Origin: Apus apus
Lineage: Eukaryota > Chordata > Aves > Apodiformes > Apodidae
Reading direction: 5' to 3'
NCBI RefSeq assembly: GCF_020740795.1
Contig: NC_067282.1
Span: 169,352,274 to 169,416,273 of the forward strand
DNA: 64,000 bases
The position numbers and the translations under genes are program-made. Shown here one piece after another: positions 14,621-27,603 of this stretch; position 1 is the stretch's first letter, and each line of letters opens with the position of its first letter. The notes below the pieces were generated by a model. It did not search any database. It was given only the letters and a program-made list of their open reading frames with translations, and was not told where the DNA came from.

Positions 14621-17033
14621 CAAGTTAGTGGGTGATCATACAGATGATGTGAATCATCCTGTGCTGATCTCTTCTTCCATTCTGTTGACTGCTGGAGCCA
14701 CCCCTTGACAATTTTTCATTATGTCTTACTGAGAATATAAGTAATTCTCATCTTTCCAGTGAGCATAAGGTGAGCTGTTAAAAAAAAAAAAGACTAGAAA
14801 TGAGTAGGTTTTGGAAGAGATGTTGGGTCCTCACAGATGTGGAAATAGAGATGAAATGGAAACTTCACTAAAATAGTTTGAGTCCTTGCCATCTGGAAGG
14901 TTTCCTACTTTTTAAAGGGGTGATTACAGTTCAATAACGTATTTTGCGGAATTGCAGGAAATGATTAATTTTTTAATGTGTCACCCCCAAAAGAATTATT
15001 TTCACTGAGCTGCATTTTTCCCATCTCATAGTGAATTTGAGATGTGTAAATATCGGTATATGATATTTGTGACTGAAGACAGTTGCAGAGCTTTTTTCTG
15101 AATTAAATTCACCATCTACAAGACATCTAAGCATTTTTGTAAGGAACGTGAAGACAAGCTCTAAGGCTTTGTCTTTCCTTGTGGGCTGCAGGATTTGGCT
15201 AGTGGAGTTGTACAGAGTATGTATCATCTGTCTTGAAGACTTTTCTGGATCTGGGCAGGGATCTCTTGTACTTCATCTTCCACCACAAATATCCCCCTTG
15301 AGGTTCATTCGTCTCTCCCAGTAGTGTTGCCAAGAAGAACTAATTGAAGTAGCATCTAACAGTATTGTTGGACACTGTGAGTTTAATTTCCAAAGTGACT
15401 AAAGTAATCTTTTTCAGCTGGGCCTTGGTGCCCTTATTGGCAGCCATCTTGTTTAAGAGGATGACTCTCTGTTCTTCTCATCTCTCAGCAGAGTTGTCTG
15501 TCGCCAGATACTTTCCTGATGGAATTTCAAAAGTTTTGAAGCACCCACTTAATTTATTCGGGAGGGATTGGATGGATACTCTGGAGATAAATGGGTATCC
15601 AGAGACATCTGGCCCCAGTAGAGTACATCCCTCTAGGCCACATGGCCAGTCTGGAGTCCCTCCAGCTGTACTCCCAGGGTGGACAACAAACTGGACAGAA
15701 GGTGGCTTTATTTTGCTTCAGCTGCAAGTGTAGCAGCAGCCTAAGTTCAGCTGTTACTCTTTGAGTGTAGAATTTCCTATATATTATCAATTAGAGGGGG
15801 TTCTCTTGGCCACAGTTTTGCTGAAGAACCACCAGTTTCACATCAGACAACACAAGGAAAAGCCCTGTCATCTAGATCACCATGACTATATCCAAAATGC
15901 TGCTGAATGTACTATACACTATAGGGAGGTCATCTAGCAGCCAAGATCTGAAAAGAGAATAGAAGACATGTGAATACAGGCAAGGAGCATTTGTTCCCTG
16001 TTTTTGAGAACACCCACAATGTGCAAGGCAAAGCTCCTGTGCAAACAAAACCAAAATAAGCCCACCCAGGTGCTGCAGAAACAGCCTTCACAGTCTTTGG
16101 GTGTTAAATGTATCTCTCTGACTTTGGAATGAAGAGCTCTGGAAACCAAAATGACGTGCGACCACAGAAGCACAGCTCATGGCATATTTCCAAATAAAAG
16201 CAGAAGAATCATCATGTTAGAGGGTTTAAATTATTTGTGTCTTCTTCATCAAGTTGGTTTGTCTGAGGTTTCGATCTATCTGTATCTCATTAAAAAGAGT
16301 AAATAACCTATAGTCATGACTGGAAAATGTTACATGGGCTGGTCTTTCCATAACTCCAACATCATCATGTGGAACTGCTGTAATTCAGAACTGGAACTGT
16401 TAACTAAACAAAAACAGGCTCTCACTTTGTTTTTGATGTTTAAACCTGATTGCAATTTTTTTTTTTTTTTTGTTGAAATGCTGCTCAGCATTCCACTGAG
16501 ACTAGAAATCTTAATTAATTTATCAATAGTCCCTTATTTCCAACGTGACATGGGAAATGGTTTCGCCTATGACTGCTGTCAGAACTCTTCAAACTGGAGA
16601 TGTATCAACAAAAATTATATCATATGTTCCTCATTGTTCTGAATTATGTCCTTTATGACAAGATAGAAAAGGAAGATTTATCAGGAACAGATTGCCAGAT
16701 GCTGTCCAGAGAGTAGAGGAGACCTTTAGCTCTGAACTTGGCTGAGTACTTGTTACCAAGCCAATAAAGTTCTGGCACTTTAACAAATGCTGCATGTGTA
16801 TTTGAAGGTTTGAGAGGGAGACAATGAATAATAAAATATTTTAATTTCATGTGAATAGAGTTAGCTCTGAAAGCCAGAGCAACTTCTTTGCAGATGTCCA
16901 AATTAAGGCGCATCTCATTATATATATCTATAAAAAAGACTTGAATATTCCAATTACCTAGTAAAAGTGTGAGTCTTTTATGATTTATGGAGACTGTAAG
17001 CTTTTAAAAGCTGATTCTCCTGTTTGTTCTCCT

Positions 17034-17052
17034 TGCTGCTGCTGCTGCTGCT
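17034..17052 (+). repeat. Short (CTG)n triplet repeat
   Basis: Six uninterrupted CTG/GCT units in non-coding sequence. It is short, and no exon is associated with it. Confidence 0.85.
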
Positions 17053-17953
17053 ACAAACTCTGACTTCCAAGTTTTGACCAGTGATTGGTAAAAGTAGTTC
17101 ATGTGAAAGATCATGTTTGTTCCAGTACTGACCAAACTGCTATCTCCCACCAAATACAAAGACCTTCCAAGAAAAGGAAATAAATTTTCTACTCCCTATG
17201 TCCAGATTAATAGGCACAAGAGAGAAACCATGGGAAAAACTATCAGCAGGAATAAGAAAAGCCATACCAGCCTGGACCAAGATGACCAAGCAGGAAAAAA
17301 CCTCCAGAGGAAGGAATGGTTTCAAATTTGTTCAAAGGGTCTTCCGGGGGCTTCATAGTAACATTACATTTTGACCACTGTGCAAGGCTCACCATTCTGG
17401 AAGGATTAAAGGCTGAAAAGGAAACAACAGGGAGTCCTTGGAGGCTGCTGGGTATTCGGATATTGCTTGATATTAGCTGCCAGATATTGGCATTCTATGA
17501 TACCCAGCAGCATAATGAAGAAGCCAAGATAGAAGATACAAGATACTGTCATGAAAACAACAACAACAAAAAGAGAGAGAGAGAAAAAGAACCATTTGCT
17601 TTTCTTAGCTGTTTTTCGGGGGGGGTTTTCATCTTTTCAATTGCTAATTTTTTTTACATTCATGGGTTCTCTAACATGGCTTCCAAAAAGTTTTGGGAGA
17701 AAAAGAGAACTATACACCAAAAAGCTTGCCAACTGTTAGCAATTTTAAGGCAACTAAAATGAGGTATTCAAGATAAGAAAATCAAAGAGGTATCAAGGTA
17801 GAAATTAATAGTTTGGGCAGAATGAAAGTAGTTGTGGGAAACTTGCGACAGTAGTATTATGAAAATCAGTAATATTTTTTCAAGTAAATGTGGGAGTATG
17901 TGCATGGATGCCCCCTTGGAGGAGTATGTACATCAGCTTCACATGCAGCAGTG

Positions 17954-18148
17954 GAAAGAAAAGAAAAGAAAAGAAAAGAAAAGAAAAGAAAAGAAAAGAA
18001 AAGAAAAGAAAAGAAAAGAAAAGAAAAGAAAAGAAAAGAAAAGAAAAGAAAAGAAAAGAAAAGAAAAGAAAAGAAAAGAAAAGAAAAGAAAAGAAAAGAA
18101 AAGAAAAGAAAAGAAAAGAAAAGAAAAGAAAAGAAAAGAAAAGAAAAA
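17954..18148 (+). repeat. (AAAAG)n pentanucleotide microsatellite
   Basis: About 39 essentially perfect tandem copies of a 5-bp AAAAG unit, 195 bp in all, inside a pyrimidine-free run of roughly 200 bases (about 17,953-18,155). The unit length is not a multiple of three, so all three forward frames translate as lysine/arginine/glutamate-rich pentapeptide repeats and the reverse frames as Phe/Leu/Ser repeats. The long open frames here are artefacts of this. Its purity suggests a young, length-unstable locus. Confidence 0.97.
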
Positions 18149-21100
18149 GGAGAAGTTTAAAATGTGAATGTGAATTCTGAATGTGAATAAATGCTGTTGG
18201 TACTGAAGTGGTTAAGAGGTAAGAGAATTCGGGGGGTAGCATGTGTATTCGAAAATTTGAGATTAAGAGAACCAAGATTAAGAGGATTAAGATAAGAATT
18301 ATATTCTTACTGAACAAAGATACTGTGTCAGCTCTGTAAATATGTGTTTCTAACTGAGGTGTCAAGGCCAATTTTTCTGATTGTGTGAAGACGGACTGTT
18401 GATTTAAATTAAGCCATGAAGTTCATCTTCTGTTACAGAGAGAGATGGAAGCAATGGATAACATACACAAAGTAAAAACAGATAAACAGATCACCAGGAA
18501 CACACCAGGGAGAGAAAGGTTGCTTAGCTTTGGTTTAACTGTGGGTTGTTTTTTTTTCCTTGTTTTATTATCATATATGTACAAGTGAAAGGGAAAAGAT
18601 ATTGTATTATTATCAGACTGATTACTATAGCTGAACTTAAAAACAACAGGAAAATATTACAATACTGAGGAAATGTGGAGAAATGGAACCCACTTTAACC
18701 ATGCCTCCATCTCCAAACGTTAAGCTGTTTCTCTCAGTAAGGATACATGGACCTCCATTGTTAATAGGAGCCATGATTAAATTATCACTAATACAGAAAC
18801 AAACAATGTCTTTGGATGCAGCAAAGTACATACAGGTGCATATGACTTCATGTCTGCAAAATGCTAAGCACTATAAAAAAAGAAAATGTGAATCAATTAA
18901 GTATAGAAATGCTTATTACAGTAAAAAAGTTCTTTGAGAGACTGTGTAGCATCATGTGTAGTTTTGTAGCACTGAGGTTAGAAAAAAGGCACTTTGTGCA
19001 AGGCTATATTTGGGATATTTTTAAATGCTTATGGGAAGAAACTGATGGAAAGGAAATACATGGTCAAAACCAGAGGTTTGTAATTTCTGGAGACTGATAA
19101 TAAAAACTTTCTGTATGGCTAGGCTATGCAAGTATTCCAATTTAATGAAAAAGATGTGATTTTTTTTTTTTTTTTTTCCAAAAGAGCCAACCGGGTAATG
19201 TTAGAAATGTACAACAATGTTAATATATGCCACTGGGGTCATATAGATGCAAATCCAGCTGCTCACTCAGGGGGTGGTAGCCCAAAATATGTTCTATTTT
19301 AACCTTGCTATTATTCAGTCAAGATAGATTACAGTAAGCTAAAGCTTTCTGTGTGATTTTACTGTCCAGATATTGCTAGTTTAAATTGCAAATCAGACTG
19401 TGCAAAGCAACTGTGAAGACTTGCACTTAGAGCCATCAAATGATTGCTTATATTTTAATTTAATTGTATGTGGGCTTATGAATAGTTTAGAAATGGGTCA
19501 GTTGTGTATGCATGCCTTTCAGTGCATAGAGTGAGAAAAATATATGTACTTGTAGTGTAATGTCCATGAAGGGCCTTGATTACAATTGCATGATATGCAT
19601 AGAAATGAGCATCAAACTCTATCATGTAAAGGCAGTTGTTTGGTAACTTGAAACTAGTGCCTTTAGGTACCTGTACTACTGAGATACAGGCTAAAACACT
19701 CTGTCTTTGCTGGATTTGTCAGCTAGGTAGCTTTCCAGAAATTACAGTCTGTTAGAATAACAAGGAGATTTCTCATATGGCAGCCCTGATGGGCATCCCT
19801 CCTAATGGTGGCTTCCCACAGTTACAGGCATTTTCAAATGGCGTTTTCCCTTTTACTGTTGTCATCTTAATTGTTATAATGATTTCATTAACTGCACAAA
19901 TTGTTTTGGCTATGAAAATTAAATGCTTAGCAAAATGAGTAATGGCAGTAAACGAAAGCAGGGAATTAATTACAGGCCATCCATAGGTCTGCAGCTGTCA
20001 TTACGAGGCAGGACCAGGTAGGAAATAATAGATGACTCCTTGAAGAGCCTTTGCTCAGTCGTGCTAAGGAACTCCTTGCTAAAAGGGTGTTTGCTTTCTG
20101 TTCCTGTGAGTGATACAGCATGCAGTGTGCAGACTATGATCCTGTGAAACTTGAATGGGCTTTTTGTTTTTTAAGAAAAAAGGCAAACATAAAGAAAAAA
20201 GCCCTGTTTACAGAAGGACCAGTCTCAATGAAGTTGGAACCTGAAAGTTCTAGCATAGACATGCAAGACCTGTTTTTCAAAGGAAGCTCTGCAGCATGCA
20301 GACATTTGAGCCAGGTTGTTCAGGGGCCCTTTGCATGGCAGCCCTGCCTGGGGATGGAGAAAAGTGTTGGCTCCTCCTCAGCTGCTGGGCCCCAAGAGAG
20401 AGACTGAGAAGAAACCAATCCACTTTGCTCAGAGAAGGTGCAGGAATCCTATAAATAGCTTGCTTTGTATCTGGAATGGAAATGGGAAGGTAGAGCTGTA
20501 CCAGGCTTTTCCTGAGGATGCTCATTGCAGGTATAACCTCTGTGATCAATGGCTTCCTGGCCTCTGTTTTTAGCAGCTGGAGTGAGATCTAAGATGTGCA
20601 TCAGGTATAAAAAGGAGCTGATCATATCTTATGAAAATAAGCAGGGAGCATGAAAGGATATGGGAGTGTGTAGGAAAACACATGAGTCTTGGCATCAGTT
20701 GGGTAAAAGGAAGAATGGCAGTCTGCAGCAGACTGGAAGCAGACACACAAGATAAGTATACTGACTTTTCTATGACTATCAGAAGGGGAAGTTTTGATTG
20801 CCCATAACAACACTGTGTACGTAGCATCAGAAAAAATACCTGCTGTAGGATGGGTGGCAGTGAACCAGGTCTCATGGGCTGGCCCTGCAGTAGTTTCTTC
20901 AGGAGTCACAGAGCACTTCTCTGAGCTTCATTACTTTTCAGAACAAGTTGATGATGCAACAGGACAGATTTGTAGAAATTTGCCTTCAGCTGAAGAAAGA
21001 TTCTGGGGCCAAATTCCTGTGTACCAGAATGGAAAGGGCATACTGGCAGGAAGCAGCATCACAAAGCATAGTCAGAGAAATGGGAACAAAACTGCAGTGT

Positions 21101-22817
21101 CCCAGACCTCAGAACTGTCCAGAAACCATCAGAGAAAGGACAAGATTGGCCAGAGTGATGTGCATCCCAGAAAGGCAGGACAACAGTCCTACTGTAGTGA
21201 ATTCACTTGCTGTGAATACAGAAGACTAACACAGTAACAGCTCGTACCAGAAGGCAATAGCGCTGGGTTAGTGGCTTATGGACAACATGAAATCTTTCAG
21301 AACATAGAAAATTACCTCTGCAAAACAGGATGATTTTTAAAAGACTGCCAGTGAAGGGTAAAAGAGCCTGACATGCAAGTCTTCTCAGGGAACTAATTAA
21401 AAAACTAGAGAGACCTCATCCTTACAAAGATATGCAATACCTGGTATCAGTTTGTGGCAGCCACATGAGCCATCACAGAGATAATTTATTGATGCAGGAC
21501 GACTCTTGTGTGACTTTTTACTCAATGAATTTATTACACAAAATTATTCACACCATAGTTTACAAGAGCCTGGTGTTCCCAAACTAGGGTCAGCAGTATT
21601 AGCAAAATTTAACAGGGAATCTAACAATCTGTTTTCCAGTAAAACTGAAGGGTCACCTTAGCATCCTGTTTCAGGGCTGATCCAGTACTATAATGCAAAT
21701 AGTATCCTCAAGTGTAACAGCATTTTAAATGCATAAATCTAATGGAGTAATATGTTCATACATTTTAAATCTCATGTCTGCATTTGTCTTTCTTTACCTC
21801 GACTTACCATTTGTGGAGCTACAGTAATATTCTAAGATAAAGTGCAGAGTGCCTATAAATTAAGACCAAATGGCAGTTTAGGCAAAATACCGTAATTTCC
21901 ACTCTCCATACAGGGCTATAGCAAATTTTAACTCTTTTTCTGTGTTTGTTTGCAGGGTGTAACCTCAGATTCACTCTATACTTCTTGTGGGTTTGAATTT
22001 TGTGCCTCATTTTCCTGAAGCATTGAGCAGAAACTTTTGAAATGTCCATAAAACATACTTTTTAAGCAACCAGAACACCAAGTTGGATTTCAGTCTTTGT
22101 GTACATGTACAAGTTGAAAGAGCCAAAAGGGAAACAGAGCTGCTGCAAACTCTGTTCTGTGCCCTGGAGCAACCTTATACTAGGTGGATAAGTCATTTAT
22201 TTGATGATTCAATTTAAAGCCTTTTCTGATTGTAGTGAAGTGACAGTATCCTTCTGTCTCTCCTGTCCTGTAATAGGAGACTTTGTTATAGGAAATCTTA
22301 GTGAAAGGCTCTTTTGTTCTGCTTTTGCCACTTAAAAAAATAACTTTGTATTAAATGTGTTTATGTGCCTCCTGTCAATTTACTTCATGTACAGACTGAG
22401 CATTCTAAACAGAGATGAAACTAAGGTTCTGACTTTTGAATCTTTCAAGAGTATGAAGTGTTGGGTTTGTCCTTTTTACAGAGAAAAGGATGAGTCAAGA
22501 TAGTTCCAAGAGAGGGCCTGTGACTTTCAAAAAAATTTAGTGGTTTTGCCTCTGGTTTTAATACTCTAATATTTCAGTCCCATTACTATTTGAGTATTTC
22601 TGTTTAAATGTCCTGATAATGTTATTTCTCTGTGTATGTCTTGTCATTCTAGTCTAGTATTTAACATTAAGACTTCCTTTCCGCTCCAAGTATCTTCTTC
22701 TTTATGAAACTTACATTTAACTAAATATGTATTTCGACTTAATTTAGCCCTTACATAAGTGGATATATCTCCCAGGAAGGTGAAGGCACTTGGCACACTA
22801 CTCCCTTTGTGAATAAA
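18149..22817. other. Intergenic sequence, no gene supported
   Basis: Unique-looking DNA. A plus-strand frame of 147 codons at 20,794-21,237 has no recognisable domain. A run of T occurs near 19,160. The segment at about 19,820-20,050 is rich in ATTA/TAATT homeodomain-type core sites, and I flag it only as a candidate conserved non-coding element. Confidence 0.5.
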
Positions 22818-23796
22818 TGTGTTGGGTCAGTGTGGTGGGGTTTTGGTAGCAGGGTAGAGGCCACAAGTTTGGCTCCCATGAGAAGCATCTGGAAGCTCCC
22901 CTGGCTCCAAAACCCAGACCTGCCTCTGTCCAAGGCTGAGACCATCAGTGATGGTGGAGACCTCTGTGACTAGCATATTCAAGAAGGGGAATTGAAACTG
23001 TTATAAGACATCAGGGTGGAGAAGAGGGAGAGGTAAGAACAATACCTGAGCAGAGATATTAAGGTCATTGAGGAAGGAGGGGGAGGAGGTGCCCAAGCAG
23101 AGGTTCCCCTGCAGCCCACGGTGAGAGAGCAGGCTGTCCCCTGCAGCCCTTAGAGGAGCACGGTGGAGCAGCCCATGAAGGACCACGGTGGATCAGATGT
23201 GGACCTGCAGCCATCGAGGACCCTGTGCCACAGGATGTGACTGTTCCTGAAGCAGGCTGTGACTCTGTGGAGCATTCTGTTCCTGACAGACTGCATGTCA
23301 TGGGAGGGACTTATGTCATAGGAGGTTGCGAAGGACTCTTTCCCATGGGAGGGATTCCATGCTGAAGCAGGGGCAGAGTGTGAGGAGTCCTGGAATCCTT
23401 CTCCCTGAGGAGGAAGGAGTGGCAGAAAACAGCATGTGATGAACTGACTGAAACCCTCATTCCTTGCCCTGCTGCACTGCTGCAGGGGAGGAGGTAGAGA
23501 AATAGGGAACAAAATTATTTGGGGCCAGGAAGAGGGAGAGGTGGGGTCAGGTGTTTAAGATCTGGTTTTGTTTTCTCTTTGTCCTGCACTGATTTGATTG
23601 GTGACAAATTAAATTGATTTTTTCACCAAGTTGAGCCTGTTTTGCCCATGACCAGACTTGGTGAGTGAACCCTCCCTGTCCTTGTCTTGACCCACGAACT
23701 TCTAGGTGGATTTTCTCTTCTCCATTCCACGGGGTGAGGAGTGAAGGAGTGAACACCTGATTCTTTGTTGTTGGCTGGGCCTAAACCAGGACAACA
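22818..23796 (-). mobile_element. Solo LTR-like endogenous retrovirus element, copy 1
   Basis: About 980 bp in minus orientation. Read on the minus strand it begins TGTTGTCCTGGTTTAGGCCC and ends near CTACCAAAACCCCACCACA followed by a CCAACACA end, giving the TG...CA termini expected of a retroviral LTR. It shares its block order with the copies at 28.5 and 41.4 kb: 'aacaaagaa', a 'ggacaaggagggtt'-like block, a 'ccaatcaaat' block, a C-rich tract, 'ccttcctcctca', and repeated 'ctgcag...atgggctgc' modules. No gag, pol or env lies beside it, so it is best read as a solo LTR. Target duplication is unclear: GAATAAA occurs just outside both ends, but not flush at the right. I suspect an ERVL-class avian LTR, from memory only. 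Confidence 0.75.
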
Positions 23797-25860
23797 GGGA
23801 ATAAACAACAAGGAGCTTAGGTAGTTGTTCATGAACCATGTCATTATTTATACAAAGTTCATTGGACCCATTTCTTCGCTGATAATATGTAAATGTGTCA
23901 AAACCTTCACATCCATTAATTGCTCAGCAACTCATGCTTTTTGTATTTTCTTGATGAGGCTCCTGAGTGCTCAGATTTTTTGGTGGATGATGGTATTGAA
24001 TCAGAATCTGAGATCCTTAGATAACCCGCCCGATTGCTATCTCCGATTTTATGGGTGTTCCATTACTCAGACTTGTATATTTGGACTCTGGGTATAGGTG
24101 GGAGCATAAAAAAGTGAAAACAATTGGATTTTGAAGGGTGGGGAAGAGATATTTTCACACTACACTCAGAAAATGCTCTGTATTATCATTTTGTACTTTC
24201 CTAGAGCTTGCTAGCACACTCCTTTTTAATAGCTCCTCCTGACTGTTTCCCCCCACTTTTTCACAAAAGTCATAAGAATTGGTTGAAGCTCCCAGTACCT
24301 ACTGGCTATTGCCACCAAGTTAAGGAAATAGATGAACTAAAGTATCAATAAAGGGCTTTTAATGTTATGCTTCTTTCAAATCCAAACTATCCAATTTAGG
24401 TATTTCACTGATACTTCTCATATTAGTAGAAGTAACACAAAAGAACTTTTAAAAAATTACTGAAGAAAGATTGCTACCCATTTTTAAAGATGCAGGGAGC
24501 AGGGCACCCAGTGAACTCTGAAAAAAAGATCCTTGAGTATTTTTGGGATAGAAAAAAGCCCACTGATTTTAAATACTGAAAGAACCAAAACTGATAAACT
24601 TTGGAAAAGTATATAGTCTTTGTCATGCTCAGCCTGAGATAACAAAGGTTATTTTTCTGTTTAAACATCCTAATTGCCATTGTGACTGGACATTACCTTA
24701 TGACATTGTGATTATTACTAAATAAACATTTATAAGCATTTTTACAACTCAGTAGTATTTATTTTTATATGTAATGTTCACCTATCCACTTTTTAATTTA
24801 TCTGTATAGTTTTGTAATTATTTTATGTGTTATGAACAAACTTTTTAATATATGTTAGGAAGACAAAGGTTCAATGAAAGGGGAAAATTATGTGAACAAA
24901 GAGAAAAAATAGATTTTTGAGAATTCATGTACTGCAGTACATAAAAACATTCCATTCCTTTCAAACTAAATGTTAAAATTGAAATTAGTAGCTGGCATAA
25001 AATGGAAAATCAGTGTCATCTATTAAGTCAGCAAGCCAGGCTTCTGAAAAGCCTCATTATAATTTTTGTTTCATCCTGAAAACCTGACATAAAGTGGAAG
25101 TTGTATTCTTAGGTTTTCCTAGCTTTCTAAGTATTTTCCAAAGTAATAAAAACCACAAAGCCTTTCTTATGCCTCATTGCACTCTGCCAGAGTGCTATTA
25201 GTGGGGCAATAGCAGGTACAATAGAAATGACAGCCAAAATTCACTAAAGGCCTGGGAGACTGTGGCCACTGATGACGTGAAGGCACCCTGTTATCTAAGA
25301 AAAGAGAAGCAGATGATCAATGAATGGTGAGAATGACTTGCCTAGCTATGACCTAGAATACTTCCTCAATATTTCTGAAAAGGCCATCAGTATTTCTTCA
25401 GTGCTAACAGAGAGAAAGAAAAAAAAAAAAAAGTTTGTAAACCATTTGTAGAAATGTTTTGAGAACAATGCGCCCTTGTGACCAGCCCCGTGACACTTGG
25501 TAATCAGAGTGATGGGGGGAAAGGTCTGTTGAAGATTCTACAACAAATGGTTTTGTTCCCTTTATTTTTCAGTCTTCACAGTGCTGTTTTTGCAGATTAT
25601 TAGGCTTTTAGCAGATATTATAAAGTTCTAGTCCATGTTACAAAAAGAACAGCTATTACCAAATGCTTGTGCAATAATTCACTTGAGCTAATATAAATAA
25701 AGTAGACAGAGAAGGCAGGAAACAAGCAAATTAACTGACTAATGTTATGGACCCTCACCCTGAAAAAAGACAGCATGTAAGCATTTCAGTCTTGTCCAGA
25801 GTTACCTAACATGACAGGCAAGAGTTATTTCAGGGGTACAGGCATTCAGCTTGTTTGGAT
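23797..25860. other. Intergenic sequence, nothing recognised
   Basis: AT-rich DNA with no supported gene or clear repeat. A homopolymeric A run occurs near 25,420. Confidence 0.5.
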
Positions 25861-26378
25861 TCATAGAATCATAGAATCATAGAATCATAGAATCTTAGGG
25901 GTTGGAAGGGACCTCGAAAGATCATCTAGTCCAACCCCCCCTGCTAGAGCAGGGTCACCTAGAGCACATCACACAAGAATGCATCCAGGTGGGTTTTGAA
26001 TGTCTCCAGTGAAGGAGACTCCACAACCTCCCTGGGCAGCCTGTTCCAGTGCTCTGTCACTCTCACAGTAAAAAAATTTTTTCGCATATTCACCTTGAAC
26101 CTCCTATGCTCCAATTTCCACCCATTACCCCTTGTCCTATCACTGGTCATCACTGAGAAAAGCCTAACTCCATCTCCCTGACACTCACCCTTTACGTATT
26201 TGTAAACATTAATGAGGTCACCCCTCAGTCTCCTTTTCTCCAAGCTAAAGAGACCCAGCTCCCTCAGCCTCTCCTCAAAAGGGAGATGTTCTACTCCCTT
26301 AATCATCTTTGTAGCTCTGCGCTGGACTCTCTCAAGCAGATCCCTGTCCTTCTTGAACTGAGGGGCCCAGAACTTGAA
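25861..26378 (-). mobile_element. CR1 LINE, 5'-truncated, relatively young
   Basis: Antisense CR1 whose 3' tail lies at the left edge as four ATAGAATC-type tail units, followed by 'ggttggaagggacctcgaaa' and 'gtccaaccccccctgct'. On the minus strand the end of ORF2 is open for 115 codons (25,959-26,306) and includes the family signatures [38 protein letters not shown] and a C-terminal LDAFLCDVL. This copy is 5'-truncated and lacks the endonuclease and most of the reverse transcriptase, so it cannot move on its own. The intact C-terminal frame and tail make it the best-preserved CR1 in the window. Confidence 0.95.
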
Positions 26379-27603
26379 TTAACTTGAATTCCTTGAATAT
26401 TCAGTGGAATACAATGCTGTTAATAGAAATGTAAGCACAGAACTCTGTTAGGCCTGATGATCTTCAAAGTGAGAGAATGGTTTTGATGCTGTTGTTTGTA
26501 CATAAAAGTCACAGGGATAGCTTTCAGGTAGATGAGCACTTCTAGTGTTCAAGTTTCTCAATTTCACCTTCAGTTGAAAGTATGTATTCTCACTATAAAG
26601 AAAAAGGCTTAAAATCAGTCAGTAAATACAGTGGGTGAAATAATACAGAAGTAATAGCATAGCCTATTGTAGATAAGTGGAGGCAAACTGAGCCAAGGAA
26701 TGTCTTTGGTACATCTTGAGAGTCTTGTTAAGGAAAGAAAATGGAACTGAAGAAAGAAGCCAAGCACTGGGATGAATCAGGCTGGAAGAGAAGGAGGTTG
26801 GTGTGCAGAGAGCTTGAGAAGTAAAGCTGGGTAAGAACAGCTTCTGTGCCCTCCTTGAGGCTAGGAACAGATCATTGAGGCTGCCAAACCTCTGCTGGCG
26901 TGAAATGTCTTTGGAAGACACTGGCATTGTCCCAGATGTACCTGTGACACAAAGGATAATGAACCATTTCTGGTCTCATTAATCCAATCAGCAGAAAGTA
27001 AATGCAACCTTACAAAGGATGGCATTTCGTAGGACTGAATACCTGCTTGTTCTACTTGTGTCTTGCATTTTCACATGGGAGATTTTTCACATTAAAAGTT
27101 TCTTCACTAAAAGAGTATCACTGCAAACTAGAGTTTTCCTGGTGCCTTCATGTGTAAGGTCTTCTAGCGGAGTTACTAAATGATACATGAGCTTAGGCTG
27201 TAAATAAGGGTCATAGCTGATTCTTACCCCATTGCTGCTGAAAATCTTCCATTAAAATTAGTTAAATTCAGACTCAGTCCAAGGATTTTAGCCACATATT
27301 CTGTCTTTTTAAGGAAAAAATATATAGTGGAAATATATGTATCTTCACAACACTTTCCTGTGGACATCTTGAGGTAATTTCTGACCAGAGAGAGAAAGGA
27401 AGTGAGTGAGACATCATGACAGACCAACTCTAACTGAAAAACTGGGGGGTTTTCAATCCCCAGACAGCTCCATCATCTCTGAGGCCTGCCTTTCCCACTG
27501 GCCAGGCACTCCAGTCACTTTTGTCTCGCATTCATTCAGATACTGAAACTGTCCCTCACCATGTGGCAAGTAGTAAAACCAGTAGTAAAAAATGTTGTTC
27601 ACA
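26379..27603. other. Intergenic sequence, nothing recognised
   Basis: No gene, RNA or repeat could be supported between two CR1 elements. At 26,379-26,400 there is a short direct repeat, 'acttgaattaacttgaatt', at the truncation end of the preceding CR1. Confidence 0.5.

Larger units (their letters stand above)
9815..17953. other. Intergenic sequence, no gene supported
   Basis: Mostly unique AT-rich DNA. The longest open frame is 192 codons on the minus strand (13,360-13,938), with no recognisable domain and no exon context. Small simple repeats occur: (CCAT)n-like at 10,811-10,840, a G-rich purine stretch at 14,505-14,620, and a short (CTG)n near 17,034-17,052. Nothing here supports a gene. 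Confidence 0.55.

Noticed and set aside
17832..18371. Open frames up to 163 codons on both strands with KKRKE or FLFFS repeats
   Set aside because: They are produced by the (AAAAG)n microsatellite. A 5-bp unit with no stop in most frames gives long open reads without selection.
20794..21237. 147-codon plus-strand frame starting MIAHNNTVYVASEKIP
   Set aside because: I looked for retroviral, protease and receptor motifs and found none. There is no exon context or repeat match by eye. Conservation data would be needed to reopen it.
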